NCBI RefSeq assembly: GCF_014635345.1
Contig: NZ_BMCU01000003.1
Location: 682,001-746,000 of the forward strand
Source: Rhodococcoides trifolii
Lineage (GTDB): Bacteria > Actinomycetota > Actinomycetes > Mycobacteriales > Mycobacteriaceae
DNA length: 64,000 nucleotides
Direction of reading: 5' to 3'
Part shown: positions 8,696 to 17,478 of the stretch, in pieces
Numbering within the stretch: position 1 is the stretch's first letter
Layout: every line of letters starts with the position of its first letter
Made by a program: the position numbers and the translations under genes
The notes under the pieces: model-generated
What the model saw: only the letters and a program-made list of their open reading frames with translations
Database searches by the model: none
Told to the model about the DNA's origin: nothing

Positions 8696-9466
8696 TCAGG
8701 ACCGGGGTTCCCACCGGAAGTGGGTGCGGGCGATCACCAGGCTTCCCACAACCCACGACAGCATGACCAGTGCCGGCATACCGGCCTCGGTGAAGGTGGA
8801 CGCGAACCCGACGGATGCGTCGCCGGCGGTCGTGTTGCCGAACCATCCGAGGTTGAGAAGATCGGATACTGCCGCCATCGGTGTCAGGTCGACTACCCGT
8901 GCAAGCGAGTCGGGAACGACGCTGCGCAGCAGAGACGAACCGACCATCGCCAACAGGATCACCGGAAGGCTCGTGATCTGCGCAGCCTCGGCGTTTCGGG
9001 TGAACGCCGACGTGATCAACGCCAGCGCGGCGAAGAGTGCAGCACCGCCGACGAGAGCGACCGTCACGAGCAGGATGTTGACCGGAACACCTCCACCCAG
9101 CGCGACGACCACACCACCGACGACGATCGTCAGGATCACGGTCAGCAGAAGCGACGGTACCGCCGGTCCGAGAAGGATTTGGAGGTCGGTGCTTTCGCCG
9201 GTGCGAAGTCGTTTGAGCACCAATTCGTCTCGTCTCGTGGCGTAGACGGACAGGAGGTTGTAATAGACGAGGAACACCAGAAGGAAGAGGGCGAAGATCT
9301 CCAGTGCCGCCGAGACACCCGCGGCCTCGAGGCTACCGCCCCGACTGCCGACGACCAGCAGCACGACGGGGAAGATCAACGGCATCACGACGGCGTTGAA
9401 CAGGAGGACACGGTTGCGGCCCAGAAGCGTGAACTCGGCCTTCGACAATGCTGTCATGGTGCTCAT
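8696..9466 (-). CDS. ABC-2 type exporter permease
   Basis: Membrane subunit of an ABC exporter, 256 residues, about six hydrophobic helices. The ATG at 9466 is chosen because it overlaps the ATPase stop (ATGA) and gives the usual short N-terminus before the first helix (VLLFNAVVMPLIFPVVLLVV). Sequences such as YNLLSVYATRRDELVLKRLR match the cytoplasmic coupling region of ABC-2 permeases linked to DrrA/YhfQ-like ATPases. With the ATPase it likely exports a hydrophobic compound or antibiotic, which is inference from the family and the two-component pair. Confidence 0.87.
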   Translation of the reverse strand: MSTMTALSKAEFTLLGRNRVLLFNAVVMPLIFPVVLLVVGSRGGSLEAAGVSAALEIFALFLLVFLVYYNLLSVYATRRDELVLKRLRTGESTDLQILLGPAVPSLLLTVILTIVVGGVVVALGGGVPVNILLVTVALVGGAALFAALALITSAFTRNAEAAQITSLPVILLAMVGSSLLRSVVPDSLARVVDLTPMAAVSDLLNLGWFGNTTAGDASVGFASTFTEAGMPALVMLSWVVGSLVIARTHFRWEPRS

Positions 9467-10377
9467 GCGCTGATCCTTTGGTCGAATTCGTCTGCGATGG
9501 AGAGGAACACCGTTTCGAGGGACGCCGCTCGCGCATCGAGGCCGTGCAGGGTCACTCGGTGCTCGCGCGCCCACATCAGCAGTTCGGTGAGGGTGTCCTG
9601 CACCGACGAGGTAGTGATGGTCACGGTGTCACCGTGGACGTCGATGTCGACGCCGGGAAGCTGCGGCAACGCCACTCCCGGAACCGTGAAGTCGATCCTG
9701 GCCGGGTGGTCGGCAACAACATCGTCGACGGTTCCGCTGCGAACGACGTTGCCCTTGTGCATGATTGCCAACCGGTCACAGAGCGACTCGGCTTCGTCGA
9801 GGTAGTGCGTAGTCAACATGATCGTCACGCCGGAGTCCTTGAGCTCCTGGATCAGACGCCACGTGTTCCGTCGGCTCTCGGGGTCCAGTCCGGTGGTTGG
9901 TTCGTCGAGGAACAACACACGAGGACGGCTGATGATCGCGCACGCCAGGTCGAGCCGTCGCTGCTCACCGCCGGAGAGAAACTTCACGCGGGTCGTGGCG
10001 CGGTCCGACAGATCTACTTTCGCGAGAACCTCGTCGACCGCAAGCGGGTCGCTGCACGTACCGGCCCACATTCGCAGACTCTCCTCTGCGGTGAGATCCT
10101 GTGGCAGGCCGCCTTTCTGCAACATGATCCCCAGTGCGGGACGCACTTTTCGGCGATCGGCGACCGGGTCCATGCCCATGATGCGCACCGACCCTGCACT
10201 CGGCGTGGAGAGTCCCTGGATCACTTCGAGGGTCGACGTCTTGCCGGCGCCGTTCGTGCCCAGCAGCCCGAAGAGCTCACCCTCGGCGATCTGCAGGTCC
10301 AGGCTCTTGACTGCCTCGTACGCATTCTTGCCCGATCCGTAGCGGCGGGTCATGCCCGACACGTCGATGATGCTCAT
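9463..10377 (-). CDS. ABC exporter ATP-binding protein (DrrA-like)
   Basis: ATPase of the ABC-2 exporter, 304 residues. Walker A GTNGAGKT is at residues 40-47, followed by a Q-loop region (GIMLQKGG), the signature FLSGGEQRRLDLA, Walker B VLFLDEPTTGLD and the switch TTHYLDEAE. The roughly 90-residue C-terminal extension is typical of the DrrA/NatA group. The start at 10377 overlaps the stop of the small membrane protein gene (ATGA), and its own stop overlaps the permease start, so all three are coupled. Confidence 0.92.
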   Translation of the reverse strand: MSIIDVSGMTRRYGSGKNAYEAVKSLDLQIAEGELFGLLGTNGAGKTSTLEVIQGLSTPSAGSVRIMGMDPVADRRKVRPALGIMLQKGGLPQDLTAEESLRMWAGTCSDPLAVDEVLAKVDLSDRATTRVKFLSGGEQRRLDLACAIISRPRVLFLDEPTTGLDPESRRNTWRLIQELKDSGVTIMLTTHYLDEAESLCDRLAIMHKGNVVRSGTVDDVVADHPARIDFTVPGVALPQLPGVDIDVHGDTVTITTSSVQDTLTELLMWAREHRVTLHGLDARAASLETVFLSIADEFDQRISA

Positions 10378-10601
10378 GACTGCTTCCCCCAATTGCGGAG
10401 GCCGATGGCAAATCGAACGGCCAGAAAGACGACGATCGCGGCCGTGGCTGCCAGCGCCGGCACGCTCGGCCCGACGATTGCGAAGAGCACTGCGACAATG
10501 GCCAACGAGATGACGACAACGACGATCTCGCGTGACATCGTGGGAGCCGGCCCGAGCTCCATGAGGTCGGTGAACAGGTTTCCTTCGTCCGGTTGTTTCA
10601 T
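10374..10601 (-). CDS. Small two-helix membrane protein, first gene of the exporter operon
   Basis: A 75-residue protein with a polar N-terminus (MKQPDEGNLFTDLMELGPAP) and two close hydrophobic segments at about 26-42 and 46-62, ending in a basic tail (RFAIGLRNWGKQS). It leads the operon and overlaps the ATPase gene by four bases, so it may be an accessory subunit of the exporter or a partner of the sensor kinase. The ATG at 10601 has no strong ribosome-binding site; the transcript may start close to it. No family recognised. Confidence 0.65.
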   Translation of the reverse strand: MKQPDEGNLFTDLMELGPAPTMSREIVVVVISLAIVAVLFAIVGPSVPALAATAAIVVFLAVRFAIGLRNWGKQS

Positions 10602-10681
10602 GCTTACGATTGTTCGGCGAGCAGCGGTTACACACCAGTGCGCAGGTGCATGAGCTGCGATGACAGCGTCACGAGTGGGCG

Positions 10682-10695
10682 ATGACAAATGTCAT
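10682..10695. promoter_or_regulatory. Perfect palindrome in the exporter/lldD divergent intergenic region
   Basis: ATGACA-AA-TGTCAT is a perfect 6+2+6 palindrome. A further half-site, ATGACA preceded by CG, lies about 24 bases upstream on the same strand and is followed by GTCAC. NarL-type regulators often bind such paired half-sites. The position between the exporter operon (start 10601) and lldD (start 10743) makes it a candidate operator for the response regulator at 6947 or for a lactate regulator. The binding factor is inference. Confidence 0.45.
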
Positions 10696-10742
10696 GTGGC
10701 CCATTGCTCGGTGCCGTTGTCCGCCGGGAGAGACAATGAACC

Positions 10743-11993
10743 ATGGCGTTACGTAGGCAGGCTCCCAAACCATCCGAACTGCTCGAGCTGGTGTCGTTCA
10801 AGAGGCCCGATTTCAACGCCCGTCGCCGCCGCCTGGCGTCCGCGCTGACGATTGCGGACCTGCGCACCATCGCCAAACGGCGCACGCCGCGAGCTGCGTT
10901 CGACTACACCGACGGCGCCGCCGACGCCGAGATATCGCTCGCCCGCGCGCGTCAGGCATTCCAGGACGTGGAATTTCATCCGTCGATACTTCGCGACGTG
11001 TCACACGTCGACACCTCGACGACGGTGTTCGGTGGGCCCTCGGCACTCCCGTTCGGCATCGCGCCGACCGGTTTCACTCGTCTGATGCAGGCCGAAGGTG
11101 AGTACGCCGGTGCGGCCGCCGCCGGAGCGGCCGGAATTCCGTTCAGCCTCTCCACCCTCGGTACCGTGTCCATCGAAGACGTGAAGGCCGTCAACCCGAA
11201 TGGCCGCAACTGGTTTCAGCTCTACGTCATGAAACAGCGGGAAATTTCCTTCGGGCTCGTCGAGCGTGCCGCGCGTGCGGGATTCGACACGCTGCTCTTC
11301 ACCGTGGACACCCCGGTGGCGGGCGCCCGCCTACGCGACAACCGCAACGGTTTCTCCATCCCTCCGCAGCTGACCGCGTCGACGGTGTTGAACGCCATTC
11401 CGCGACCCTGGTGGTGGTGGGATTTCCTCACCACCGACAAGCTGGAATTCGCTTCGCTGTCGTCGACAGGCGGTACCGTCGCCGATCTCGTCGGATCCGC
11501 CATGGACCCGTCGATCTCGTTCGACGACCTGACTGTCGTACGCGACATCTGGCCAGGGCGCCTCGTCGTCAAAGGTGTTCAGAACGTGGAGGATTCGAAG
11601 CGGCTGGCGGACCTCGGCGTCGACGGGATCGTGTTGTCCAACCACGGCGGCCGACAGCTCGATCGCGCTCCGGTCCCGTTCCATCTTCTCCCGGATGTCG
11701 TACGTGAGGTCGGGCGCGATCTCGACATCGTGATCGACACCGGCATCATGCACGGATCGGACATCGTCGCGTCCATCGCGATGGGTGCCACGTTCACCCT
11801 CGTGGGGCGGGCCTACCTGTACGGCCTGATGGCCGGTGGTCGGGCCGGGGTGGACCGCATGATCGAGATTCTGTCCGGCGAAGTTGCGCGCACCATGCAA
11901 CTGCTGCAGGTGAATTCGCTCGACGAGCTGAACCCGAGCCATGTCACCCAGTTGGCACGCCTGGGTCCGCTGCGCACCGACATTCGTTCCTAA
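10743..11993 (+). CDS. lldD: FMN-dependent L-lactate dehydrogenase (quinone-linked), LldD family
   Basis: Alpha-hydroxy-acid dehydrogenase with FMN in a TIM barrel, 416 residues; oxidises L-lactate to pyruvate and passes electrons to quinone. Seen are [20 protein letters not shown] at the barrel entrance, [23 protein letters not shown] and the catalytic histidine in [13 protein letters not shown], followed by [18 protein letters not shown]. The tryptophan-rich [13 protein letters not shown] stretch is characteristic of the mycobacterial LldD2 group, which are about this length. It is monocistronic and divergent from the exporter operon. Its stop overlaps that of the convergent gene at 11990. 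Confidence 0.88.
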   Translation: MALRRQAPKPSELLELVSFKRPDFNARRRRLASALTIADLRTIAKRRTPRAAFDYTDGAADAEISLARARQAFQDVEFHPSILRDVSHVDTSTTVFGGPSALPFGIAPTGFTRLMQAEGEYAGAAAAGAAGIPFSLSTLGTVSIEDVKAVNPNGRNWFQLYVMKQREISFGLVERAARAGFDTLLFTVDTPVAGARLRDNRNGFSIPPQLTASTVLNAIPRPWWWWDFLTTDKLEFASLSSTGGTVADLVGSAMDPSISFDDLTVVRDIWPGRLVVKGVQNVEDSKRLADLGVDGIVLSNHGGRQLDRAPVPFHLLPDVVREVGRDLDIVIDTGIMHGSDIVASIAMGATFTLVGRAYLYGLMAGGRAGVDRMIEILSGEVARTMQLLQVNSLDELNPSHVTQLARLGPLRTDIRS

Positions 11994-12367
11994 CCGAAGA
12001 GGACGCGCAGGCCCACGCTCGCCTGTGATCCTCCCGCGCTGAGAATGAAGTTGTGACGCCCCTCGTCACGAAACACCATCTGCATCGGCAGAAACCAGAA
12101 TCGGTTCTCGCCGGTGAAACCGGCTCCGGGGATCTGAAGCCCTCGCTGATTCACCACATGATTTCCGGACGCGTCGAGAACTTCGAGACCGGCCGGGAAG
12201 TCCTTCCCGATGTCGTCGGGTCCGGTCTGCAGCAGCGCCACGAGTCGGCATTCGAGCATACGGGAGTCCCGCGGCACGGTGCAGGTGTCCCATACCGCGC
12301 CCAGTACGTCGAGCATGTCCGACGACGCCCGGGCGTACTCGGCGAAGAACAGTCCAGTGATGATCAC
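11990..12367 (-). CDS. Hypothetical protein (possible DUF6941-like)
   Basis: A 125-residue protein. A GTG at 12367 with GGAG seven bases upstream is the best start and places it 13 bases after the stop of the lipoprotein gene. It reads as a small beta-rich protein: [28 protein letters not shown], then [21 protein letters not shown] and a final SVGLRVLFG. The pattern of an early hydrophobic segment, a WDT element and a terminal strand resembles DUF6941 proteins, though I would not rely on this. No signal peptide or catalytic motif is seen. It is the last gene of a three-gene run with two exported propeller proteins. Confidence 0.6.
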   Translation of the reverse strand: MIITGLFFAEYARASSDMLDVLGAVWDTCTVPRDSRMLECRLVALLQTGPDDIGKDFPAGLEVLDASGNHVVNQRGLQIPGAGFTGENRFWFLPMQMVFRDEGRHNFILSAGGSQASVGLRVLFG

Positions 12368-12380
12368 GTCGGGACTCCTC

Positions 12381-13295
12381 TCACTGTCCCCCACCCACAC
12401 TCGGTATCTGCGCCGTGATCGACCGGGGCGTGAGCGTCTTCTGGTTCGTACCATCGGAATTCATCGATGCCAGCTCCGACCGGACCTGGTCGGACACGTC
12501 GGGTGCCACGTCGCCCGCCGCGTTGCGAACTCGGGTGTAGACGATGGTCGAACCATCCGGGGTGAACGTAGGGTGCACCGCGTAAGTATCCGTGAGAGGC
12601 GTGATCTCCCCACCACCGACGGGCATCGCGTAGATCTCGGAACCGTTGCGTCCGCCGCGGTTGCTGGCGAACACCATGGTGGAACCGTCCGGTGAGATCA
12701 CGGGGTCGGCGTTGTAGAACTGGTCGCGCAGAACGAGAGTGGGTTCCCCACCCGTCGCGGGTACCTCCATGATGTATCCCGCCGTCATGTACAGCACTCG
12801 AGACCCGTCGGGCGAAAACGTTGCGGCGGAGGCTTGTTCCTCGCTCACGAGCGTCCGCACATCGGAGCCGTCGGCCTTCATCAGGCTGATTCCGGTTCCG
12901 TCGCTGAAGGCGATGGTCGAACCGTCCGGGGAGAACTCGGGGTCGTAACCGCCCTCGTGCACCGTCGTGGAGTCACCGGATTCGAGGTCGACGACGTCGA
13001 TGAAACGGCCACCCCTGGTGTATGCAAGGTGCGAGCCGTCCGGGGACAGGGCGGCCGAACCGGCGTAGTTGTCGTCGGGTGCCTGCGGGTCGGTGGTGCG
13101 CGTGATCTGCCGGACGCCACTGCCGTCGGCGTCCATCACGAAGATCTGACCCCCGCCGTCGTCGAACGACACAATCATCGGGTTCGGCGGCGGTGGCGGA
13201 TCCGCAGGCGGCTGAGCGTCTTCGGCGCATCCGGCGACGGCCAGCGACAGTGCGACGAGCGCAACGAGAAGTGGAGGGCGGCGTCTCATCCTCAC
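12381..13295 (-). CDS. TolB-like beta-propeller lipoprotein
   Basis: Exported lipoprotein, 304 residues, with a lipobox AVAGC (Cys23) and a proline-rich linker. The mature chain contains at least five PD40/WD40-like repeats recognisable by their SPDGS or TPDGS turns (SPDGSHLAYTR, SPDGSTIAFSDG, SPDGSRVLYMT, SPDGSTMVFAS, TPDGSTIVYTR), each followed by a hydrophobic strand. This is the TolB beta-propeller fold, here probably a surface binding or scaffolding protein. It starts one base before the stop-codon end of the upstream GH43-like gene, so the two are coupled. The partner is unknown. Confidence 0.82.
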   Translation of the reverse strand: MRMRRRPPLLVALVALSLAVAGCAEDAQPPADPPPPPNPMIVSFDDGGGQIFVMDADGSGVRQITRTTDPQAPDDNYAGSAALSPDGSHLAYTRGGRFIDVVDLESGDSTTVHEGGYDPEFSPDGSTIAFSDGTGISLMKADGSDVRTLVSEEQASAATFSPDGSRVLYMTAGYIMEVPATGGEPTLVLRDQFYNADPVISPDGSTMVFASNRGGRNGSEIYAMPVGGGEITPLTDTYAVHPTFTPDGSTIVYTRVRNAAGDVAPDVSDQVRSELASMNSDGTNQKTLTPRSITAQIPSVGGGQ

Positions 13296-14276
13296 CTACG
13301 ACGGTTCCCGCATCACGCCGAAGTGCCTCACGGTGCCGGACACACCGGGAAGCTCCTGCACCGGTGTCCACGTCCGCAGACCGTCGGAACTGTCGGTGTA
13401 GAAGTACTTTCCATCGGTGTATCCGTCGAAGTACAAGCGCCACACATCGTTCGGCAGCTGGACCAGCGACGGGCCCTCACGGAACGTCCCCCAGTCGGCG
13501 CCGCCCGGGATGAATCGGTACGGCCCTGCGAGGGTCGGGGCGATGGCGTGCTCGATCACCTTTTTGGTTTCGTTCTTGGTGATCGCGTGATAGTCCGAGC
13601 CGATCTTGACGACCGTGGTGTCGATGCGATCCGCGCCGAGTCCTACGAGCGGTACAGGCATGCTGAACATGCTCAGCGAGGGGTCCATGGCTGTCATGAC
13701 GTAGGGAACGAACCCACCGCCGGTCGACAGGGAGAGGATCACGTTGACGGAGTTGCCGTCGACGAACCATTCCGGTGCCCATGCTTTGGTGACGAACGGC
13801 GAGAGCGACGGTCCGTCCGACGACCCGGCCGAACCGACCGAGCCCGGTGCGAGTCCGACACCGTCGCCTGTACCCGGCATGAAGATGCAGCAGAAGGGAA
13901 CCGGGTAGTCCATCAGATGGGTCCAGTTCACACGGTCACTGCTGCGCGCGAAACCTATGTTCGCTCCGCCGGCCGTGGTGTACGTGAGGTAGTACATTCC
14001 GTCGGTGTTCCGGAAGATGCTCGGATCCCGCACCAGTCCCGTGGGGGGTCGGTAGGCCGGACGCTGCAGCGACTCGAAGTTGGTGCCGTCCGCTGACTGG
14101 TACACGTCCATGTCACGGTCGCTGACGTTGCTGAACGCGACCATCGTGTAGCGCCAGGACGGCTCCGCGTTGCCGGCCGCGGGGGTCGCAAGTGCCGAGG
14201 CGAGGAGTACGAGCAGTGCCACCGACACGGCTGAGATGCGGGACATTCGAGTCGACGTCACGCGTGCAGTATCCAT
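13296..14276 (-). CDS. Secreted GH43-like five-bladed propeller protein
   Basis: Exported protein of about 326 residues with a Sec signal ending near ATPAAG. Blade motifs resemble glycoside hydrolase family 43 and related arabinan-active enzymes: VRDPSIFRNTDGMYYLTYTT (a possible catalytic Asp in RDP), AWAPEWFVDGN, KNETKKVIEHAIAPTLAGPY, EGPSLVQLPNDVWRLYFDGY and a terminal VRHFGVMREP. A glycosidase acting on cell-wall or plant arabinan is plausible, but substrate and activity are inference. The start is uncertain: ATG 14276 has GGGAA six bases ahead; GTG 14294 and ATG 14291 are in frame. The stop is adjacent to the TolB-like gene. Confidence 0.75.
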   Translation of the reverse strand: MDTARVTSTRMSRISAVSVALLVLLASALATPAAGNAEPSWRYTMVAFSNVSDRDMDVYQSADGTNFESLQRPAYRPPTGLVRDPSIFRNTDGMYYLTYTTAGGANIGFARSSDRVNWTHLMDYPVPFCCIFMPGTGDGVGLAPGSVGSAGSSDGPSLSPFVTKAWAPEWFVDGNSVNVILSLSTGGGFVPYVMTAMDPSLSMFSMPVPLVGLGADRIDTTVVKIGSDYHAITKNETKKVIEHAIAPTLAGPYRFIPGGADWGTFREGPSLVQLPNDVWRLYFDGYTDGKYFYTDSSDGLRTWTPVQELPGVSGTVRHFGVMREPS

Positions 14277-14362
14277 GACGTTCCCACGCATCACGAGCCA
14301 CTTACGTCACAGGTTAGCGGATCGTTACCTCCAGTACCGTTCCGTCGGTTTCGGTTATCCGA

Positions 14363-14539
14363 TCACTCGCCGACCCAGGCGACGTACTCGTGCAGCTGTG
14401 ATTCGGTGAGGTTCGCGTCCGTCAACGCAGCCAGTACGCCGGGATCGAGGTTCTCCGAACTACCGTCGACGAAGCAACGGGCCCCCTCTGCAGTCACGCC
14501 GCGGACCTTCAGCTCGGCGAACGCTTCGGGGGTACTCAC
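14363..14539 (-). CDS. Small hypothetical protein (58 aa)
   Basis: A 58-residue product starting with a GTG that overlaps the TGA of the DUF2231 gene (GTGA); this coupling is the main evidence for it. The sequence is soluble and acidic with one Cys (EGARCFVDGSSENLDPG) and a helical end (LTESQLHEYVAWVGE). No family is recognised and no signal or membrane segment is present. A longer frame through this region merely reads the DUF2231 gene in a wrong frame. Confidence 0.55.
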   Translation of the reverse strand: MSTPEAFAELKVRGVTAEGARCFVDGSSENLDPGVLAALTDANLTESQLHEYVAWVGE

Positions 14540-15081
14540 AGTCCGGCCGGAATCGCACGAGCGGACACTCCAGCGCCCATGTTGTAGCCGAGATGACCAC
14601 CCAGCGCACCACCGACACCCGCAACCGCGAACCCGGCCACCGCCAGTGCTTTGGCCGCCCCGTCGGCGGGCGCGTCGGGGGTTTTGGCGCGTCGACGGTA
14701 GGAAGCCGCGAACAGCCCCAGCGCAACAGCATTGGTGCCGGCGTGGATCAGTCCCACCCGTCGCTGCTCGACGGTCAGCGTCGACCACGTGGCCCACCCC
14801 GTCGCCAAGGCTGTCGGCGCGGTCAGCACCCCGGCCCCGATCAAGCGGCGTGCAGCACCGTCGTTTCCACCAGTGAGGTCGAGAAGCACTGCGCTGCTCC
14901 ACAATCCGACCGTGCCGTAGGCCATGATGGGGTGGATCGGGTGGCCCACGAAAGTTCCGCGCAGGAGACCGTCGACCGGCGACCCCTCCAATACGGAGCG
15001 CAGGGACGAGGCCACCGCATCGCTGACCGGATCGAGCAGGGACGCCTTCTCGGCGGGCGCGAACAGCGCTGTCAGGTTCAT
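14536..15081 (-). CDS. DUF2231 membrane protein
   Basis: Membrane protein, 181 residues. The DUF2231 hallmark GHPIHPIM is near residue 47, followed by a helix (YGTVGLWSSAVLLDLTGG), further helices around 85-100 and 110-125, and a Gly/Ala-rich C-terminal segment (VAGFAVAGVGGALGGHLGY). DUF2231 proteins have four membrane segments and conserved histidines; some are thought to bind haem or quinone, but no function is established. It precedes and overlaps the 58-residue gene. Confidence 0.8.
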   Translation of the reverse strand: MNLTALFAPAEKASLLDPVSDAVASSLRSVLEGSPVDGLLRGTFVGHPIHPIMAYGTVGLWSSAVLLDLTGGNDGAARRLIGAGVLTAPTALATGWATWSTLTVEQRRVGLIHAGTNAVALGLFAASYRRRAKTPDAPADGAAKALAVAGFAVAGVGGALGGHLGYNMGAGVSARAIPAGL

Positions 15082-15132
15082 ACGCGCCGGATACCCGTCT
15101 GTGACGTGGGTAACCCCGCCGACGGCGTCAGG

Positions 15133-15597
15133 TCAGGCGGTTGCCTCTGCTGCGAGTCTGCCGAGCGTGTCGGTCAGCTGGTCCTTGGTGACCAGCGGGA
15201 ACTTCACCTGCGACAAGAGCTCCTTGTCGGTGACCTTGGACCAGTCGTACGTGTGACGAACCAACGTCTCGTTCGGACCCTGTGATTCGAGCTCCCACAG
15301 CCATTCCCATCCGGGAGGCTCGGTGCCCTCAGGAGCGGTCTTCCACGCCAGAAGCTTGTCCTTGGCGTATCCGGAGACATGGTTGTCGGTCTTGTACTCG
15401 CCGCCCATGTGGTCGCCCTGCATGTTCATCGTGAACACCTCGCCGACCTTCTGGATTCGATCGGCGTGATCCACTCCGCGAACGAAGCCCGATGCGTCGA
15501 GAGCCTGATGTCGCTCGGGGTTGGACAGCACGTCGAAAATTGCGTCGACGGGCGCTTCGATGGTGCGTTCGACAGTGACCTTTTCGTGTTCGCTCAT
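15133..15597 (-). CDS. SRPBCC (START-like) family protein
   Basis: Single-domain polyketide-cyclase/START-like protein, 154 residues. It opens with the family pattern VTVERTIEAPVDAIFDVLSNPERHQALD, has a central WKTAPEGTEPPGWEWLWELE strand pair and ends in a long helix (DQLTDTLGRLAAEA), forming a helix-grip hydrophobic pocket. ATG 15597 is the natural start because the domain begins right after it, although the upstream GTGGGG is weak. Ligand unknown; such proteins in actinobacteria bind lipids or aromatic molecules. Confidence 0.85.
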   Translation of the reverse strand: MSEHEKVTVERTIEAPVDAIFDVLSNPERHQALDASGFVRGVDHADRIQKVGEVFTMNMQGDHMGGEYKTDNHVSGYAKDKLLAWKTAPEGTEPPGWEWLWELESQGPNETLVRHTYDWSKVTDKELLSQVKFPLVTKDQLTDTLGRLAAEATA

Positions 15598-15652
15598 GAC
15601 CCCACAGTGCACGCCCTCGGCCGAGTCGGCAACGACCGGCGTCGCGACGGGT

Positions 15653-15856
15653 CTAGCCCTGCACTGCCGTCCCGCAGATCCCACACTGCTCGAACTGCTC
15701 GCGCTTCCACCGAGCCAACGGGACGAAGAACACCGTGAACTGCTTGAACTGCTTCGTACGTGCCCATTGCGTCGTGTTGTGGCATCGCGGACACGTCCGG
15801 GTGGCACCCATGCCGATGTGTCTGCGTTTGGTACCGAAGCCGAAGAGGAGGAACAC
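15653..15856 (-). CDS. Zinc-ribbon family protein
   Basis: A 67-residue protein with two CxxC knuckles, CPRCHN near residue 22 and CGICGT near the C-terminus, the ligand set of a four-cysteine zinc ribbon. Between them is an aromatic-basic stretch (TKQFKQFTVFFVPLARWKRE) seen in small actinobacterial zinc-ribbon proteins. The N-terminus (VFLLFGFGTKRRHIG) is hydrophobic and then basic. The GTG start at 15856 lies 10 bases after the stop of the MFS gene, so it is probably co-transcribed with it. Function unknown. Confidence 0.7.
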   Translation of the reverse strand: MFLLFGFGTKRRHIGMGATRTCPRCHNTTQWARTKQFKQFTVFFVPLARWKREQFEQCGICGTAVQG

Positions 15857-15866
15857 GGGCGCCAGC

Positions 15867-17354
15867 CTACGACGCCGACAGAACCTCGTCCGACGCCTTC
15901 GGCTCCGGTGCGCCGGTCGCGGCCGGCGTGCGAACGAAGAGCGACGCCGCCACCGCAACGAGCGACACCGCACCGCCGCACAGGAATGCGGTGTGGATAC
16001 CCGACTGACTTGCGTCGACGTCGGGTGCGCCACCGGCCAGACGCGACGCTGCCGTGTTCGACATGACCGTCACGAACAACGCAGTTCCCGCTGCGCCTGC
16101 CAGCTGCTGGATCGTGTTGAAGATGGCACTTCCGTGCGAATACAGTTCAGCTGGAAGCGATCCCAACGAGGACGTCATCAGCGGCGTCATGATCAGGGCC
16201 AAACCCGCCGACAGCAGCATGTGGATACCGATCACGAGGGCGAGGGCGCTCTGCGAGTCGAGGACCGTCATCAGCCACAGTGCGGCGCTGACCACGACCG
16301 AGCCGGGAACAACCAGCGGTCGTGGACCGACGCGATCGAACACGCGGCCGACGAACGGTGCGAGCAGCCCCATCAGCAGGCCACCAGGCAGGAGCATGAG
16401 GCCGGTGGTCAGGGTGTCGAGACCGCGAACGTTCTGTAGATACATCGGCAGGAGTATCAGGGCGCCGAACAGCGCCATCATCGAGATCGCGATCATCCCG
16501 AGCCCGATGCTGAAGGCGGGAGTGGAGAACGGACGCAGATCGAGGAGCGCCAGGCCCCTTTCCTGGCGCGAGAGCTGCCGCAGGACGAATACGACCAGCG
16601 CAGCGACACCGACGGCAAGGGGAACCCACACCGGGACGGACGAATCTCCGGACGAGTGACCGATGGTGCTCAGTCCGTACACGATGCCCCCGAAAGCGAA
16701 CGCGGACAACATGACCGACAGCGCGTCCAGCGGCGCCTTGCGCGATTCGTTGATGTCGACGACGAGCTTGGCTCCGACCCCGAACGCGACGAGCGCGATC
16801 GGCAGCACCAGCCAGAACATCCAGCGCCAGTTCGACAGGTCGAGGATGATTCCGGAGATGGTGGGGCCGACGGCGGGGGCGACAGCAATGACGATGGAAA
16901 TGACGCCCATCATCCGTCCTCGCTGACTCGCGGGCACGACGCCGAGGACGGTGGTCATCAACAGCGGCAGCATGATTGCGGTACCCGCGGCCTGCACCAC
17001 GCGTCCGGCAAGAAGTATCTCGAATCCCGGCGCCGACGCGGCCAGAAGCGTTCCGAGACTGAAGAGCGTCATCGCGGCGATGAATACCTGGCGCAACGTG
17101 AAACGCTGGAACAGATATCCGGTGGTCGGAATGACGACGGCCATCGTGAGGAGAAAGCCGGTCGTCAGCCATTGCGCGGTGGTTGCGCTGATGGACAGGT
17201 CCACCATCAAACTCGGCAGTGCCACAGACATGATCGTCTCGTTGAGAATCATCACGAAGGCCGCGACGACCAACACGCCGATCAGCAGCTTGCTCCCAGG
17301 TGGAAGTGCGCTGTCGGCCGGGCGGGCGTCGGCGTTCGTGTCGTGTGTCTGCAT
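15867..17354 (-). CDS. MFS drug exporter, DHA2 (EmrB/QacA) family
   Basis: Proton-driven multidrug exporter with about 14 helices, 495 residues. It shows the DHA2 motif at the first helices (NETIMSVALPSLMVDLSIS, then WLTTGFLLTMAVVIPTTGYL), a motif A equivalent (QRFTLRQVF), motif C region (APAVGPTISGIILD) and a second-half VGRVFDRVGPRP. The ATG at 17354 has GAAGG seven bases ahead. It is divergent from a TetR gene with a palindrome between them, the usual layout of a drug-responsive pump and its repressor. Substrate unknown. Confidence 0.9.
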   Translation of the reverse strand: MQTHDTNADARPADSALPPGSKLLIGVLVVAAFVMILNETIMSVALPSLMVDLSISATTAQWLTTGFLLTMAVVIPTTGYLFQRFTLRQVFIAAMTLFSLGTLLAASAPGFEILLAGRVVQAAGTAIMLPLLMTTVLGVVPASQRGRMMGVISIVIAVAPAVGPTISGIILDLSNWRWMFWLVLPIALVAFGVGAKLVVDINESRKAPLDALSVMLSAFAFGGIVYGLSTIGHSSGDSSVPVWVPLAVGVAALVVFVLRQLSRQERGLALLDLRPFSTPAFSIGLGMIAISMMALFGALILLPMYLQNVRGLDTLTTGLMLLPGGLLMGLLAPFVGRVFDRVGPRPLVVPGSVVVSAALWLMTVLDSQSALALVIGIHMLLSAGLALIMTPLMTSSLGSLPAELYSHGSAIFNTIQQLAGAAGTALFVTVMSNTAASRLAGGAPDVDASQSGIHTAFLCGGAVSLVAVAASLFVRTPAATGAPEPKASDEVLSAS

Positions 17355-17420
17355 CGTGAACCTTCGTCGAAGTGGGACCACCAGCGCATGCGGCTGCCTT
17401 GTTGATATTGTCATCCACTC

Positions 17421-17435
17421 TGACAGTCACTGTCA
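17421..17435. promoter_or_regulatory. Putative TetR operator between MFS exporter and regulator
   Basis: TGACAG-TCA-CTGTCA is a perfect 6+3+6 palindrome about 44 bases before the TetR start and 67 before the MFS start. Its place in the shared promoter region makes it the likely site at which the TetR protein at 17479 represses both genes (inference). Confidence 0.5.
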
Positions 17436-17478
17436 ACTTGGTATCGAGTGCTAACCTGGCAGCATCGGAAGGAGGGTC

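Noticed and set aside
9463..10635. A longer ATPase start giving a 390-residue protein
   Set aside because: The extra N-terminus is Arg/His-rich and overlaps the small membrane protein gene; the ATG at 10377 starts exactly at the conserved domain and overlaps that gene's stop.
15653..16033. A longer zinc-ribbon protein starting inside the MFS gene
   Set aside because: The added part is Arg/Ser-rich shadow of the MFS gene; the GTG at 15856 leaves a compact zinc ribbon.
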